A stretch of DNA of 64,000 bases, taken from positions 492,531 to 556,530 of the forward strand of contig NZ_JOEE01000004.1 of assembly GCF_000720925.1 (NCBI RefSeq), given 5' to 3'. The notes beneath the pieces are model-generated. The model was not told the origin of the DNA. It saw only the letters and a list, made by a program, of their open reading frames with translations, and ran no database searches. Position 1 is the first letter of the stretch, and each line of letters begins with the position of its first letter. Made by a program: the position numbers and the translations under genes. Shown piece after piece: positions 24,781 to 34,293 of the stretch. This stretch comes from Phycicoccus jejuensis. GTDB taxonomy: Bacteria > Actinomycetota > Actinomycetes > Actinomycetales > Dermatophilaceae.

Positions 24781-26244
24781 ATGGAGACGACGCAGGCGCC
24801 GGCCGTCCCGGGCTTCGGGATCGGGCGGCTGCTGGGCAGCGGAGGCACGGCGCACGTCTGGGAGGCGGTGCGCCTGACCGACGGGCGGCGCGTGGCGCTC
24901 AAGGTGTCGCACGCCGACCCGGAGGCCGCCGAGGCCGCGGTGCGCGAGGCGGCGGTGTCGAGTCGCGCGGCCGCCGAGCACGTCGTGCGGGTCGAGGCGT
25001 GCCTGACGCTGCCCGACGCCCGCGTGGCGCTCGTCATGCCCCTGATGCGCGGGGGCTCGCTGGCGGCCCTCGTCGGCGCCAGGGGTCACCTCGGGCCCGG
25101 TGAGGTCGTCACCGTGCTCGCCCCGCTCGCCGAGGCCCTCGGGCGGCTGCACGCGGCCGGCGTGGTGCACGGCGACGTGTCGCCCGGCAACGTCCTGCTC
25201 GACCTCGACGGCCGCCCGGCCCTCGCCGACCTCGGCCTCGGACGCGTGCTGGGGGAGGCGCCGGCCGCCGTCTGGGGGACGCCCGGCCACCTCGCCCCGG
25301 AGGTGCTGCTCGGAGCCGCCCCCACCCCCGCCGCCGACGTCTACGCCCTCGGCGCGCTCGGCTGGCTCTGCCTCGCCGGCGAGGTGCCCGGTGCCCCCGG
25401 GCTGCGGCCCTCGCTCGCGGAGGTCAGCCGGGCGGGTGCGGGCTCGGAGGCGGTCCTCGCGGCGCTCGAGGCGGCGGTCCACCCTCGTCCGGAGGAGCGC
25501 CCGGGCGCCGACGAGCTCGCGTGCCTGCTCTTCGCGGCCGCCCGGCCGGAGCCGTTGCGCCTGCGGGTCGGCGGTGACGACGAGAGCGCGGTGACCTACC
25601 GGCTGCGCGCCGCGGCGGGCCGGCCGCCCGTCCCGCCCGCGGCGCAGCGGGGGAGGCACCGGGCGCCGACGGCGCCGCGGGCCGGCGGCCGCCTCCGGGT
25701 CGTGCGTGCCGCGGGCCTCGGCGCCTGCGCCCTCGGCCTCGTGGCGGCGCTCGTCGTGGCCGGGGTCCTCGTCGGCCGCGACGACCCCGCGCGGGCGTCG
25801 GTCCCGGCCGCGGCACCGAGCGCCGAGCCGGCGGCCACGGACGACCCGCGCCTGGACCCCCTCGCCCCCGTGCAGCGGCCGCAGGAGCTGCTCACCGTGC
25901 TCGCCGACGAGCGGGCGGCCGCCTACCGCGCCGCGGACGCCGCCCGGCTGGACGCCGCCGAGACCACGGCCGGGGCCCTGCACCGCCGCGACGCCGCCGC
26001 GGTGCGCACGCTGCGCGCGGCGGGCACGCGCTACGAGGGGCTCCGCTACCGGGTCACCGACGTGGCGGTGCGCTCCGCGGGAGCCGACCGGGCGGTGCTC
26101 CGGGCCACGGTGGGGGTGGGCGCACACCGCGTCCTCCGCCCGGGCGACGACACCGACGTCACCGCTGTCCCCGGGGAGCCGGTGCTCGTCGAGGTTGTCC
26201 GGACCGCGGACGGATGGAGGCTCGAGGCGCTGCGCGCGACGTGA
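24781..26244 (+). CDS. Receptor-type Ser/Thr protein kinase (non-RD)
   Basis: 487 residues. The kinase domain covers about 12-265: glycine loop GSGGTAHVW, Lys41 in VALKVS, catalytic loop HGDVSPGN (Asp132, Asn137), metal motif DLG (Asp150) and the GTPGHLAPEV activation-segment end. Arg is replaced by Gly before the catalytic Asp and DFG reads DLG, so this is a non-RD kinase but keeps all residues needed for phosphotransfer. A single helix at about 312-334 is followed by an external domain of about 150 residues with an Ala-rich helix and a beta-rich end resembling NTF2-like sensor folds. The ATG at 24781 lacks a strong ribosome site. No phosphatase is nearby. Confidence 0.85.
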   Translation: METTQAPAVPGFGIGRLLGSGGTAHVWEAVRLTDGRRVALKVSHADPEAAEAAVREAAVSSRAAAEHVVRVEACLTLPDARVALVMPLMRGGSLAALVGARGHLGPGEVVTVLAPLAEALGRLHAAGVVHGDVSPGNVLLDLDGRPALADLGLGRVLGEAPAAVWGTPGHLAPEVLLGAAPTPAADVYALGALGWLCLAGEVPGAPGLRPSLAEVSRAGAGSEAVLAALEAAVHPRPEERPGADELACLLFAAARPEPLRLRVGGDDESAVTYRLRAAAGRPPVPPAAQRGRHRAPTAPRAGGRLRVVRAAGLGACALGLVAALVVAGVLVGRDDPARASVPAAAPSAEPAATDDPRLDPLAPVQRPQELLTVLADERAAAYRAADAARLDAAETTAGALHRRDAAAVRTLRAAGTRYEGLRYRVTDVAVRSAGADRAVLRATVGVGAHRVLRPGDDTDVTAVPGEPVLVEVVRTADGWRLEALRAT

Positions 26245-26253
26245 ACGCCGCGC

Positions 26254-27144
26254 TCAGGCCACCAGCCAGCGGGCCGCGGTGTCGAGGTCCCCGTGCTCGT
26301 GGACGAAGCCGCTCGCGACGAGGGCCTCCCCGACGATGCGCTGGCTGCCCATGATCTCGCCGGCGAACTCGCCGACGACCAGCCGCAGCGCCGGCGTCGG
26401 GGCGGGCAGCACGGCCGGCCGGTGCAGGGCGCGCCCGAGGGCGGCCGCGACGTCCTTCTGCCGGGCCGGGGTGGGACCGGCGAGGTTGACCGGTCCGGTG
26501 ACCTCCGGGTGGTCGAGCAGGTGCAGCAGCGCGCGGACCTCGTCGACGAGGGTGATCCACGGCCAGAACTGGCGGCCGAGGCCGAGCGGGCCGCCGAGCC
26601 CGAGCCGGGCCAGGCGCAGCAGCGGGGCCATCGCGCCACCGTCACGGGCCATGACGATCCCGGTGCGCGCGAACGCGACCGAGGCCCCGGCGTCCACCGC
26701 GGCAGCTGCCGAGGCCTCCCAGGCGAGGACGACGTCGGCGAGGAAGCCGGTGCCGGCCGGGTTGGCCTCGGTCAGCTCCTCGTCACCGCGGTCGCCGTAG
26801 AAGCCGACGGCCGACCCGGACACCAGGCGGACCGGGTGGTCGGCCGCCGCGACGGCCCCCGCGACCGCGGTCGTCGAGTCGGTCCGCGAGGCGAGGATCT
26901 CGCGCTTGTAGGCCGGGGTCCACCGCTTGTCGCCGACCCCCGCGCCGGCCAGGTGGACGACGCCGTCGACGCCGTCGAGGACGGCCGGGTCGAGATGGCG
27001 GCTCGCGGGGTCCCAGCGGACCTCGTCGGCGGCCGCGGGGGCGCGCCGGACCAGCCGGACCGGCTCGTCGCCGCGCTCACGGAGCGCGGCGACGAGCGCG
27101 GTGCCGATCAGCCCGGACGAGCCGGTGACGACGATGCGGCTCAC
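26254..27144 (-). CDS. TIGR01777/YfcH-type SDR family epimerase-like protein
   Basis: An extended short-chain dehydrogenase of 296 residues. The NAD(P) motif VVTGSSGLIGTALV starts the Rossmann fold; VHLAGAGVGDKRWTPAYKREI and SGSAVGFYGDRGDEELTE are signatures of the TIGR01777 family, with the YGDRG segment standing near the usual active-site Tyr. The C-terminal DUF1731 domain is present (PAPTPALRLVVGEFAGEIMGS). Physiological substrate is unknown. GTG 27144 is used. It ends 9 bases from the kinase stop on the opposite strand and lies 10 bases downstream of the E2 gene, so it may be read through from it. Confidence 0.88.
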   Translation of the reverse strand: MSRIVVTGSSGLIGTALVAALRERGDEPVRLVRRAPAAADEVRWDPASRHLDPAVLDGVDGVVHLAGAGVGDKRWTPAYKREILASRTDSTTAVAGAVAAADHPVRLVSGSAVGFYGDRGDEELTEANPAGTGFLADVVLAWEASAAAAVDAGASVAFARTGIVMARDGGAMAPLLRLARLGLGGPLGLGRQFWPWITLVDEVRALLHLLDHPEVTGPVNLAGPTPARQKDVAAALGRALHRPAVLPAPTPALRLVVGEFAGEIMGSQRIVGEALVASGFVHEHGDLDTAARWLVA

Positions 27145-27154
27145 GGCGGGCGCG

Positions 27155-29056
27155 TCAGAGACCGAGGTCGGCCTCGAACGCCCCTTCCTCGAGTCGCTGC
27201 TTCATCGTCGTGAGGAAGCGCGCGGCGTCGGCGCCGTCGACGATGCGGTGGTCGTAGGACAGCGCCAGGTAGACCATCGAGCGGATCGCGATCGTCTCGC
27301 CACCGTCCTCGGCCGTCACGACGACGGGCCGCTTGACGACGGCGCCGGTGCCGAGGATGCCGACCTGCGGCTGGTTGATGATCGGGGTGTCGAACAGCGC
27401 ACCGCGCGAGCCCGTGTTGGTGATCGTGAAGGTCCCGCCCGCGAGGTCGTCGGGCATGATCTTGTTGCTCCGCGTCCGGTTCGCGAGGTCGGCGATCCCG
27501 CGGGCCAGGCCCGCGATGTTGAGGTCGCCGGCGTTCTTGAGGACCGGGACGATGAGCCCCTTCTCGGTGTCGACCGCCATGCCGAGGTTCTCGGTGCCGT
27601 GGTAGGTCACCTGGTCGTCCTCGATGCTCGCGTTGACGGTCGGGTGCGCCTTGAGCGCCTCGACCGCGGCGAGGGCGAAGAACGGCAGGAAGCTGAGCTT
27701 CGTGCCCTCGCGCTGCGCGAAGTCGGCCTTGGCCCGGTCGCGCAGCCGCGCGATGCGGGTGACGTCGACCTCGACGACCGTCGTCAGCTGCGCCGAGACC
27801 TGGAGGGACTCGACCATGCGACGCGCGATCGTCTTGCGCAGGCGCGACATCGGCTGCGTCGTGCCGCGCAGGCCGTTGTCGGCGGCCGGCTTCGCCGCGG
27901 CCGCCGGGGCCGAGGACGACGACGGCTGGGACGCGGGCGCCGCGGCGGGGGCCTCGGGCTCGGGCTCCGGGGCCTTCTTGGCCTCGGCGGCGGCGAGGAC
28001 GTCCTGCTTGCGGATGCGCCCGCCGATGCCCGTGCCGGTGACCGACGCGAGGTCGATGCCGTGGTCGGCGGCGAGCTTGCGCACGAGCGGGGTGACGTAG
28101 CTGCTCGCGTCGGACTCGTTCTCGCGCGGGGTCGGCGCGGTCGAGGTCGAGGACGACGGCGCGGTGGTCGCGGCCGGGGCCTCGTCGGCCGCGGCGGCGG
28201 CCTCGTCCGGCTTCTCCTGCGGGGGAGCCTCGTCGGCCGGGGCCGGCGCGGGCTCGTCCTGCTGGGCCGGCTGCTCCGGCTCGGGCTCGGGGGCCTCCTC
28301 CTTCGCGGGGGCCTCCTCGGCCTGCGCGGGAGCCTGCTCGGGCTCGGCGGCCGGGGCGGACCCGCCGCCGGACCCGCCGACGACGGCGAGGTCGGCGCCC
28401 ACGGGCACGGTCTCGTCCTCCTGGACGAGGATCTTGGTCAGCGTGCCGGCCACCGGCGAGGGGATCTCGGTGTCGACCTTGTCCGTCGAGACCTCGAGGA
28501 GTGGCTCGTCGACGGCGACCTCGTCGCCCTCGGCCTTGAGCCAGCGGGTGACGGTGCCCTCGGTGACGGACTCGCCGAGCGCGGGCATCTGGACGGTCGT
28601 GCCGTCGCCGGACCCGCCGGAGGAGCTCTCCGAGGACGGCGCGGGCTGCTCCTGCGCGCCGCCGTCGGACTGCGGCTCGGCCGGCTCCTGGCCGCCCTCG
28701 TCGCCGGCCTCGGCGACCGCGTCGGTGTCGGCCGGGTCGGCCACCTCGTCGGCGGGCCCGTCGGAGGAGGACTGCTCCTGCGACTGCTCGGGGGCGGAGT
28801 CGCCACCGCCGGAGGCCGGCCCGTCACCGATGACGGCGAGGTCGGCGCCGACCGGGACGGTGTCGTCCTCCTGGACGAGGATCTCCTGGAGCGTGCCGGC
28901 GACCGGCGAGGGGATCTCGGTGTCGACCTTGTCGGTCGAGACCTCGAGCAGCGGCTCGTCGACCGCGACCTCGTCGCCGACACCCTTGAGCCACCGCGTC
29001 ACGGTCCCCTCGGTCACGGACTCGCCGAGTGCGGGCATCTGTACACGTTCCGACAT
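27155..29056 (-). CDS. sucB: 2-oxoacid dehydrogenase E2 (dihydrolipoamide acyltransferase), two lipoyl domains
   Basis: Core acyltransferase of the 2-oxoglutarate and/or pyruvate dehydrogenase complex; in actinomycetes one E2 often serves both. It has 633 residues: lipoyl domain 1 (5-76, Lys43 in STDKVDTEI), Ala/Glu/Pro linker, lipoyl domain 2 (155-226, Lys193), long acidic linker, E1/E3-binding domain near 313-355 ([19 protein letters not shown]), and the catalytic domain ending with the active-site [16 protein letters not shown] 29056 has AGGAGAG 8 nt upstream. It follows lpdA by 39 bases, giving an E3-E2 operon whose lipoyl groups depend on lipB and lipA at 19-20 kb. Confidence 0.95.
   Translation of the reverse strand: MSERVQMPALGESVTEGTVTRWLKGVGDEVAVDEPLLEVSTDKVDTEIPSPVAGTLQEILVQEDDTVPVGADLAVIGDGPASGGGDSAPEQSQEQSSSDGPADEVADPADTDAVAEAGDEGGQEPAEPQSDGGAQEQPAPSSESSSGGSGDGTTVQMPALGESVTEGTVTRWLKAEGDEVAVDEPLLEVSTDKVDTEIPSPVAGTLTKILVQEDETVPVGADLAVVGGSGGGSAPAAEPEQAPAQAEEAPAKEEAPEPEPEQPAQQDEPAPAPADEAPPQEKPDEAAAAADEAPAATTAPSSSTSTAPTPRENESDASSYVTPLVRKLAADHGIDLASVTGTGIGGRIRKQDVLAAAEAKKAPEPEPEAPAAAPASQPSSSSAPAAAAKPAADNGLRGTTQPMSRLRKTIARRMVESLQVSAQLTTVVEVDVTRIARLRDRAKADFAQREGTKLSFLPFFALAAVEALKAHPTVNASIEDDQVTYHGTENLGMAVDTEKGLIVPVLKNAGDLNIAGLARGIADLANRTRSNKIMPDDLAGGTFTITNTGSRGALFDTPIINQPQVGILGTGAVVKRPVVVTAEDGGETIAIRSMVYLALSYDHRIVDGADAARFLTTMKQRLEEGAFEADLGL
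28379..28594 (-). repeat. Lipoyl-domain internal repeat, copy 2
   Basis: Codes for residues 155-226 of the E2 protein. It differs from copy 1 at only 6 of 72 residues, offset by exactly 150 codons. Confidence 0.85.
28829..29044 (-). repeat. Lipoyl-domain internal repeat, copy 1
   Basis: Codes for residues 5-76 of the E2 protein, about 92% identical in protein to the downstream copy. Confidence 0.85.
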
Positions 29057-29095
29057 CAGTGGTGCTCTCCTTCGTGGGCGGTGGCGGTCATCACT

Positions 29096-30478
29096 CTAGT
29101 TGTGTGCGTGCAGGGGCTTGCCGGCGAGCGCCAGGTGTGCCTCGCCGAGGGCCTCGTTCTGGGTCGGGTGGGCGTGCACGAAGGGCGTGACGTCCTCCGG
29201 GTGGGCCTCCCAGCCCACGATCAGCTGGGCCTCGCCGACCTGCTCGCCCATCCGGGAGCCGACCATGTGGACCCCGACGACGGGGCCGTCGGTGACCCGC
29301 ACGAGCTTGACGAAGCCCTGGGTGCCGAGGATCTGGCTCTTGCCGTTGCCACCGAGGTTGTACTCGTAGGCCTCGACGGCGTCGCCGTGGACCTCGCGGG
29401 CCTGCTCCTCGGTGAGACCGACGGACGCGACCTCGGGGTCGCAGTAGGTGACCCGGGGGATGGTGGACTCGACGACGGGGGCCGGCTCGAGCCCGGCGAT
29501 CGACTCGGCGACGAAGATGCCCTGCGCGAACCCACGGTGCGCGAGCTGCAGGCCGGGGACGATGTCGCCGACCGCCCACAGGCCCTCGACGCCGGTGCGG
29601 CAGCGCTCGTCGGTGACGACGAAGCCACGCTCGACCGTGGCACCGGCCTCCTCGTACCCGAGCCCGTCGGTCACCGGGCCGCGCCCGACGGCGACGAGCA
29701 GGAGGTCGGCCTCGAGCTCGGTGCCGTCCTCGAGGCGGACGGTGACGGCGTCGGCGCCGTCGGTCGCGGAGGCGAAACGGGCGCCGGTGCGGACCGTGAT
29801 GCCGCGCTTGCGGAAGGCCCGCTCGAGCGCCTTGCTGGAGGCGGGGTCCTCGGCGGCGACGAGCCGGGGGAGGGCCTCGACGACGGTGACCTCGGAGCCG
29901 AACGAGCGCATGACGGAGGCGAACTCGACGCCGATCACCCCGCCCCCGAGGACGACGACGCGGCCGGGGACCTCGTCGAGGCCGAGCGCCTGGTCGCTCG
30001 TCACGACGCGGCCGCCGAGCTCGAGCCCGGGCAGCGTGCGGGCGTAGGAGCCGGTGGCGAGCACGACGTGGCGCCCGACGAGCCGGCGGTCGCCGACGAC
30101 GACGGTGTGCGGGCCGTCGAGCCGGCCGGTGCCCTCGACGTACTCGACCTTCCGCCCGGAGACGAGCCCCTGGAGGCCCTTGTGCAGCCGGGCCACGACG
30201 CCCTCGCGGTAGGCCGTGACGGCCGGGAGGTCGACGCCCTCGAAGGTCGCCCGCACACCGAAGCGGCCCGCCTCGCGCGCCGCGTCCGCGACCTCGGCGG
30301 CGTGCAGCAGGGCCTTGGTCGGGATGCAGCCGCGGTGCAGGCACGTCCCGCCGAGGAGGTCCTTCTCGACGAGGGCGACCGAGAGGCCGAGCTCGGCGGC
30401 GCGCAACGCGCAGGCGTACCCGCCGCTCCCTCCTCCGAGGACGACGACGTCGTGGGTGGCTTCGGCGGTGGCCGGCAT
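29096..30478 (-). CDS. lpdA: Dihydrolipoyl dehydrogenase (E3)
   Basis: Flavoprotein that reoxidises dihydrolipoyl groups of E2 and reduces NAD+. It has 460 residues with the FAD motif VVVLGGGSGGYACALRAAEL, the redox disulfide Cys46/Cys51 in GGTCLHRGCIP, the NAD-binding motif VVVLGGGVIGVEFASVM, and the C-terminal His-Glu pair in HAHPTQNEAL that acts on the partner subunit. ATG 30478 has GGAG 4 nt upstream. It is first gene of the E3-E2 pair. Its product may also serve the glycine cleavage system, whose gcvT is 2.4 kb away. Confidence 0.96.
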   Translation of the reverse strand: MPATAEATHDVVVLGGGSGGYACALRAAELGLSVALVEKDLLGGTCLHRGCIPTKALLHAAEVADAAREAGRFGVRATFEGVDLPAVTAYREGVVARLHKGLQGLVSGRKVEYVEGTGRLDGPHTVVVGDRRLVGRHVVLATGSYARTLPGLELGGRVVTSDQALGLDEVPGRVVVLGGGVIGVEFASVMRSFGSEVTVVEALPRLVAAEDPASSKALERAFRKRGITVRTGARFASATDGADAVTVRLEDGTELEADLLLVAVGRGPVTDGLGYEEAGATVERGFVVTDERCRTGVEGLWAVGDIVPGLQLAHRGFAQGIFVAESIAGLEPAPVVESTIPRVTYCDPEVASVGLTEEQAREVHGDAVEAYEYNLGGNGKSQILGTQGFVKLVRVTDGPVVGVHMVGSRMGEQVGEAQLIVGWEAHPEDVTPFVHAHPTQNEALGEAHLALAGKPLHAHN

Positions 30479-30639
30479 GCTGCTCCGTTCTCGCGGTGGC
30501 GGTCGGTGGGCACGGCGGCGCTGGGGGTGGGCGCGCCGGCCACGTCCCGCATCCTGTCACCCCCGCGGGCCCGCGCACGAGGTGGCGACGCGTGGCGGAC
30601 GCACAGGGAGAGGGCAGGTGGCTCGCCTATCGTGTGCGC

Positions 30640-30966
30640 ATGGCGTGGTGGAGACGAGGCCGGCGCGGTGGCGCCGCACCGCACGACGGCAGCGACCTCG
30701 CGAGTGCGCGTGCCCACCTGGAGGAGTTCGTGGGCACGCGGCGCGGGGTCGAGGCGTACGTGGAGCCGGCGACCAACGTGACCGCGACGACCGTCGTGCT
30801 CATCGCGCACGACGGCGAGTGGACCCGCCGCGCCCTGCCATCACGCCCTCAGGCCTTCGAGGTCGCCCGCAACCTGCAGGTGCCCGTCTACGACGTCAAC
30901 CTCACCGGCTACCCGGCGCGGATGCGGGCCTGGACCGCGCGGCAGCGGCGCGACGAGCGCGCCTGA
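30640..30966 (+). CDS. Conserved actinobacterial protein of about 108 residues, function unknown
   Basis: After a basic N-terminus (AWWRRGRRGG) the protein reads LEEFVGTRRGVEAYVEP, VTATTVVLIAHDGEWTRRALPS and LQVPVYDVNLTGYPARMRAW, strongly conserved-looking blocks that I recognise as recurring in actinomycete genomes without an assigned role. ATG 30640 is chosen because TATCGT (30628-30633) stands 6 nt upstream, a leaderless-type promoter; the frame opening at 30496 is rejected. It is divergent from lpdA and followed 77 bases later by a DUF5302 gene. Confidence 0.75.
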   Translation: MAWWRRGRRGGAAPHDGSDLASARAHLEEFVGTRRGVEAYVEPATNVTATTVVLIAHDGEWTRRALPSRPQAFEVARNLQVPVYDVNLTGYPARMRAWTARQRRDERA

Positions 30967-31043
30967 GCGAGAACCCGGTGGCCCCGCGCGCCCCGGCGTG
31001 GCACGGTGGGGGACCCGATCCCGAGCACCCCGAAGGAGCCGTC

Positions 31044-31238
31044 ATGGCCGCCAAGGACCGACCCCGCGCCGCAGTGCCCGACGACGTCAAGGCCCGCTTC
31101 CGGGCGGCCCTGGACAAGAAGCAGGCCCACGGCGGCACCGACGTCTCCGACTCCTCCGAGCACGGCAAGGTCGACCACGCGCACGGCCCGGAGACCAGTG
31201 CCCGCCAGCAGATGTTCCGGCGCAAGAGCGGCGGCTGA
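31044..31238 (+). CDS. DUF5302 family small protein
   Basis: A 64-residue hydrophilic protein: DDVKARFRAALDKKQAH, then GKVDHAHGPETSARQQMFRRKSGG. The pattern (charged helix, HGP stretch, basic MFRRK-SG end) is that of DUF5302, small actinobacterial proteins of unknown function. AAGGAG lies 6 nt before ATG 31044. It is closed by a strong hairpin. Confidence 0.8.
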   Translation: MAAKDRPRAAVPDDVKARFRAALDKKQAHGGTDVSDSSEHGKVDHAHGPETSARQQMFRRKSGG

Positions 31239-31259
31239 GCGCCACCCTCCACGACGCGA

Positions 31260-31295
31260 GCACGGCGGGCACCCCGTCCGGGGTGTCCGCCGTGC
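31260..31295. terminator. Bidirectional terminator between the DUF5302 gene and pepA
   Basis: GCACGGCGGGCACCCCG (31260-31276) pairs with CGGGGTGTCCGCCGTGC (31279-31295) with a single wobble and a very short loop. It lies between two convergent genes, 21 and 9 bases from their stops. Confidence 0.75.
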
Positions 31296-31304
31296 GGTCG
31301 GTGG

Positions 31305-32831
31305 TCAGGCGCGCGTGGCGTGCCCCTCGACGAGACCGAGCAGCGTCGAGACGCCGAACCCGGTGCCGCCCTTGGGGTTGCGACCCTTCGGTCCCTTCTC
31401 GTTGAAGGCCGGCCCGGCGATGTCGACGTGCGCCCACGTCATCCCCTCGGGCACGAACTCCTCGAGGAACTTGGCCGCGGTGAGCATCCCGCCGGCGCGG
31501 TCGCCCTTGTGCGCGATGTCGGCGGTCGGGGTGTCGAGCTTGGCGCGCAGCGCCGCCGGCAGCGGCATCGGCCAGGCGCCCTCGCCCGCGGCGTCGGCGG
31601 CCGCGACGACCTTCGCCCGGAAGGCGTCGTCGTTGCCCATGACGCCGGCGATGTCGTCGCCGAGGGCGATCATCTGCGCGCCGGTCAGCGTCGCGATGTC
31701 GACGATCCAGTCGGGGGTCTTCTCGGCGGCGAGGCAGATGCCGTCGCCGAGGACCATCCGGCCCTCGGCGTCGGTGTCGAGGATCTCGACGCTCGTGCCG
31801 TCGCGCATGACGACGACGTCGCTCGGCCGCTGCGCGGTGCCGCTCGGCATGTTCTCGGCGAGGCAGAGGTAGCCCGTGACGGCCACCGGCACACCGGTCT
31901 CGGCGGCGGCGAGGACCGTCGCGGCGACGGCGGCCGCGCCGGCCATGTCGCACTTCATCGTCACCATGCCGGTGGACGGCTTGAGGTTGAGGCCACCGGT
32001 GTCGAACGTGATGCCCTTGCCGACGAGCGCGACCGAGCCCTTCGCGTTCGAGGGCGACCAGCTCATCGTCACGATGCGGGGCGGGTTGGACGAGCCCTGG
32101 CCGACGCCGGTGATGCCGCCGAAGCCGCCCTTGACGAGCGCCTTCTCGTCGAGCACCGAGACGGTGATCTTCGCGGAGGACTCGGCCGCGCGCTTCTTGA
32201 CGGCATCGGCGAAGGACTGCGGGTAGAGCAGGTTCGGCGGCATGTTGACGAGGTCACGGGCCCAGTCGCGGGCGGCGCCGAGGACCCCGGCGCGGGCGAC
32301 CGCGTCCTTGGCGGCCTTGCCCTGGCCCAGGCCCGAGACGACGACGATCTTCGGGCCGGTGACCGGCGTGGCGGCCGGGCGGCCCTTGCGCGCGGGCAGG
32401 GGAGCGGCCTTGTCGTAGACGTAGCAGCCGGCGAAGGCGCCGTCGGCGACCGCCGACAGCGACTCGGCGTCGGGCGTCGGGAGGGCCACGCCCACGGCCT
32501 TCTTGCCGCGGACCGAGCGCAGCGCGGACGCGGCCGCCTCGCGCAGGACGGTGTGCTCGAAGGCGGTCCGGCGGGTCGTGCCCTCGCCGAGACCGGTGAC
32601 GACGACGGAGGTCGCCTTGACGCCGGGCACCGCGACGACGCGGTGCACCTCCTCGGCCTTCCCGGTGGCCTCGAGGTCGGCGAGCACCGCCTGCAGGTGG
32701 ACGACGGCCTTGCGCGGCAGCCCGTGCCCCGCAGCGAGGTCGGCGCCGTCGGGGGTGCGGACGGAGCCGACGACGAGGGCGTCGACCGGCAGGTCGGCTG
32801 AGGTCTTGGTCGTCACGGTCAGTGAAGTCAT
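31305..32831 (-). CDS. pepA: Leucyl aminopeptidase (M17)
   Basis: Hexameric two-metal aminopeptidase of 508 residues that removes N-terminal residues from peptides in the cytosol. The M17 signature [13 protein letters not shown] is present, as are the metal-binding [15 protein letters not shown] and [14 protein letters not shown] blocks, together carrying the Lys, Asp and Glu ligands. The N-terminal macro-like domain is complete. ATG 32831 has TAGTCT 6 nt upstream (32843-32838) and no Shine-Dalgarno. It is divergent from gcvT with a 56-bp shared promoter region. Confidence 0.96.
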   Translation of the reverse strand: MTSLTVTTKTSADLPVDALVVGSVRTPDGADLAAGHGLPRKAVVHLQAVLADLEATGKAEEVHRVVAVPGVKATSVVVTGLGEGTTRRTAFEHTVLREAAASALRSVRGKKAVGVALPTPDAESLSAVADGAFAGCYVYDKAAPLPARKGRPAATPVTGPKIVVVSGLGQGKAAKDAVARAGVLGAARDWARDLVNMPPNLLYPQSFADAVKKRAAESSAKITVSVLDEKALVKGGFGGITGVGQGSSNPPRIVTMSWSPSNAKGSVALVGKGITFDTGGLNLKPSTGMVTMKCDMAGAAAVAATVLAAAETGVPVAVTGYLCLAENMPSGTAQRPSDVVVMRDGTSVEILDTDAEGRMVLGDGICLAAEKTPDWIVDIATLTGAQMIALGDDIAGVMGNDDAFRAKVVAAADAAGEGAWPMPLPAALRAKLDTPTADIAHKGDRAGGMLTAAKFLEEFVPEGMTWAHVDIAGPAFNEKGPKGRNPKGGTGFGVSTLLGLVEGHATRA

Positions 32832-32837
32832 GGCGGC

Positions 32838-32881
32838 AGACTAACCGGGCCCGCCGGGGCGTCCGTGGGTCGCGGTACGGT
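32838..32881. promoter_or_regulatory. Divergent pepA / gcvT promoters of leaderless type
   Basis: TAGTCT (32843-32838) precedes the pepA ATG by 6 nt, and TACGGT (32876-32881) precedes the gcvT ATG by 6 nt. The gap is too short for a glycine riboswitch, often linked to gcvT in other bacteria. Confidence 0.6.
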
Positions 32882-32887
32882 GCGACC

Positions 32888-33991
32888 ATGACCGACCTCA
32901 AGCACTCGCCGCTGCACGACCGGCACGTCGCCCTGGGCGCGAAGATGGCCGACTTCGGGGGGTGGTCGATGCCGATCGAGTACCCCGGCGGGGGTGTCGT
33001 CGCCGAGCACACCGCGGTCCGCGCGCGCGTCGGTCTGTTCGACGTCTCGCACCTGGGCAAGGCGCGGGTCAGCGGCCCGGGCGCCGCCGAGTTCGTCAAC
33101 GCGTGCCTGACCAACGACCTGCGGCGCATCGGCCCCGGCCAGGCCCAGTACACGATGTGCTGCACCGAGGACGGCGGTGTCGTCGACGACCTCATCCAGT
33201 ACCTGCGCTCCGACGAGGACGTCTTCCTCATCCCCAACGCGGCCAACACCGCGCGGGTCGTCGAGCTGCTGGCCGCCGCGGCGCCCGAGGGCGTCGTCGT
33301 CGAGGACCTCCACGACCGCTACGGCGTCATCGCGGTCCAGGGCCCGCGCTCGGACGAGGTCCTCGCCCGGCTCGGCCTGCCCGTCGACCACGACTACATG
33401 AGCTTCGTCGAGACCGAGTGGGACGGGCTGCCGGTCATCGTCTGCCGCACCGGCTACACGGGCGAGCGCGGCTACGAGATCGTCCCCGCCTGGGACGTCA
33501 CCGGCTCGGTCTGGGACGCGCTGGCCGCGGCGGTCGCCGAGGAGGGCGGCCTGCCCGCCGGCCTCGGGGCCCGCGACACCCTGCGGACCGAGATGGGCTA
33601 CCCGCTGCACGGCAACGACCTCTCGCTCGACATCACGCCGGTCATGGCCGGCGCGGCGTGGGCCGTCGGCTGGGACAAGGACGCCTTCTGGGGCAAGGAG
33701 GCGCTGACCGCCGAGCGCGCCGCGAAGGAGAGCCGGCTGATGCGCGGCCTCGTCGTCACCGGCCGGGGCATCCCGCGCTCGCACTGCGCGGTGACCGACG
33801 CCTCGGGCGCCGTCGTCGGGGAGGTCACCTCCGGCACCTTCTCGCCGACCCGCAAGCAGGGCGTCGCGCTCGCGCTCCTCGACCGGTCGGTGACCCTCGG
33901 CGACGAGGTCTCGATCGACGTCCGCGGCCGGGCGGTGGCGGCCACCGTCAGCAAGCCGCCGTTCGTCGAGGCGGGGGTGCGTGGCGCATGA
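32888..33991 (+). CDS. gcvT: Glycine cleavage system T protein (aminomethyltransferase)
   Basis: Transfers the methylene group from the aminomethyl-lipoyl H protein to tetrahydrofolate. It has 367 residues: [19 protein letters not shown] at the N-terminus, the folate-binding core [19 protein letters not shown] with its conserved Asp, and the C-terminal [21 protein letters not shown] barrel domain. No gcvH or gcvP is in the window. The ATG at 32888 is leaderless-type. The stop overlaps the next small gene (ATGA). Confidence 0.95.
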   Translation: MTDLKHSPLHDRHVALGAKMADFGGWSMPIEYPGGGVVAEHTAVRARVGLFDVSHLGKARVSGPGAAEFVNACLTNDLRRIGPGQAQYTMCCTEDGGVVDDLIQYLRSDEDVFLIPNAANTARVVELLAAAAPEGVVVEDLHDRYGVIAVQGPRSDEVLARLGLPVDHDYMSFVETEWDGLPVIVCRTGYTGERGYEIVPAWDVTGSVWDALAAAVAEEGGLPAGLGARDTLRTEMGYPLHGNDLSLDITPVMAGAAWAVGWDKDAFWGKEALTAERAAKESRLMRGLVVTGRGIPRSHCAVTDASGAVVGEVTSGTFSPTRKQGVALALLDRSVTLGDEVSIDVRGRAVAATVSKPPFVEAGVRGA

Positions 33992-34203
33992 GCGAGCAGT
34001 GGTCCTGGACCTTCGCCGACGCCGACGGCGCCCCCGTCACCGGGGAGCCGACGACGACCACCACCTTCCCGACGCAGTCCGACGCCGAGAGCTGGTTCGG
34101 CGAGGTCTGGCACGAGCTCGCCGACGCCGGGGTCGCCTCGGTGACCCTGCACCGCGACGGCGCGGTGGTCTACGGGCCGATGGGGCTCGAGCCCGCTCCC
34201 TGA
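33988..34203 (+). CDS. Small acidic protein coupled to gcvT, unknown function
   Basis: 71 residues from the ATG inside the gcvT stop codon: [20 protein letters not shown], then [42 protein letters not shown]. The pattern is that of a small alpha-beta protein with many Trp and acidic residues; similar short genes follow gcvT or appear alone in actinomycetes. No motif explains a function. The 4-base overlap suggests it is made in step with GcvT. Confidence 0.7.
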   Translation: MSEQWSWTFADADGAPVTGEPTTTTTFPTQSDAESWFGEVWHELADAGVASVTLHRDGAVVYGPMGLEPAP

Positions 34204-34293
34204 CGCGCCGGGGCGTATCACCGTCCGACCCCCGCGCCTCCTGCCGGAGGACGATGGGTCGACGGGCCGGGAGGCCGGGGTGAGGAGGTCCGC

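Noticed and set aside
26927..30781. A 1284-residue plus-strand frame opposite the SDR, sucB and lpdA genes
   Set aside because: Low-complexity shadow; the opposite strand carries conserved enzymes with all motifs.
32832..32887. Glycine riboswitch upstream of gcvT
   Set aside because: The gap to pepA is only 56 bp, far too short for a glycine aptamer, and the transcript appears leaderless.
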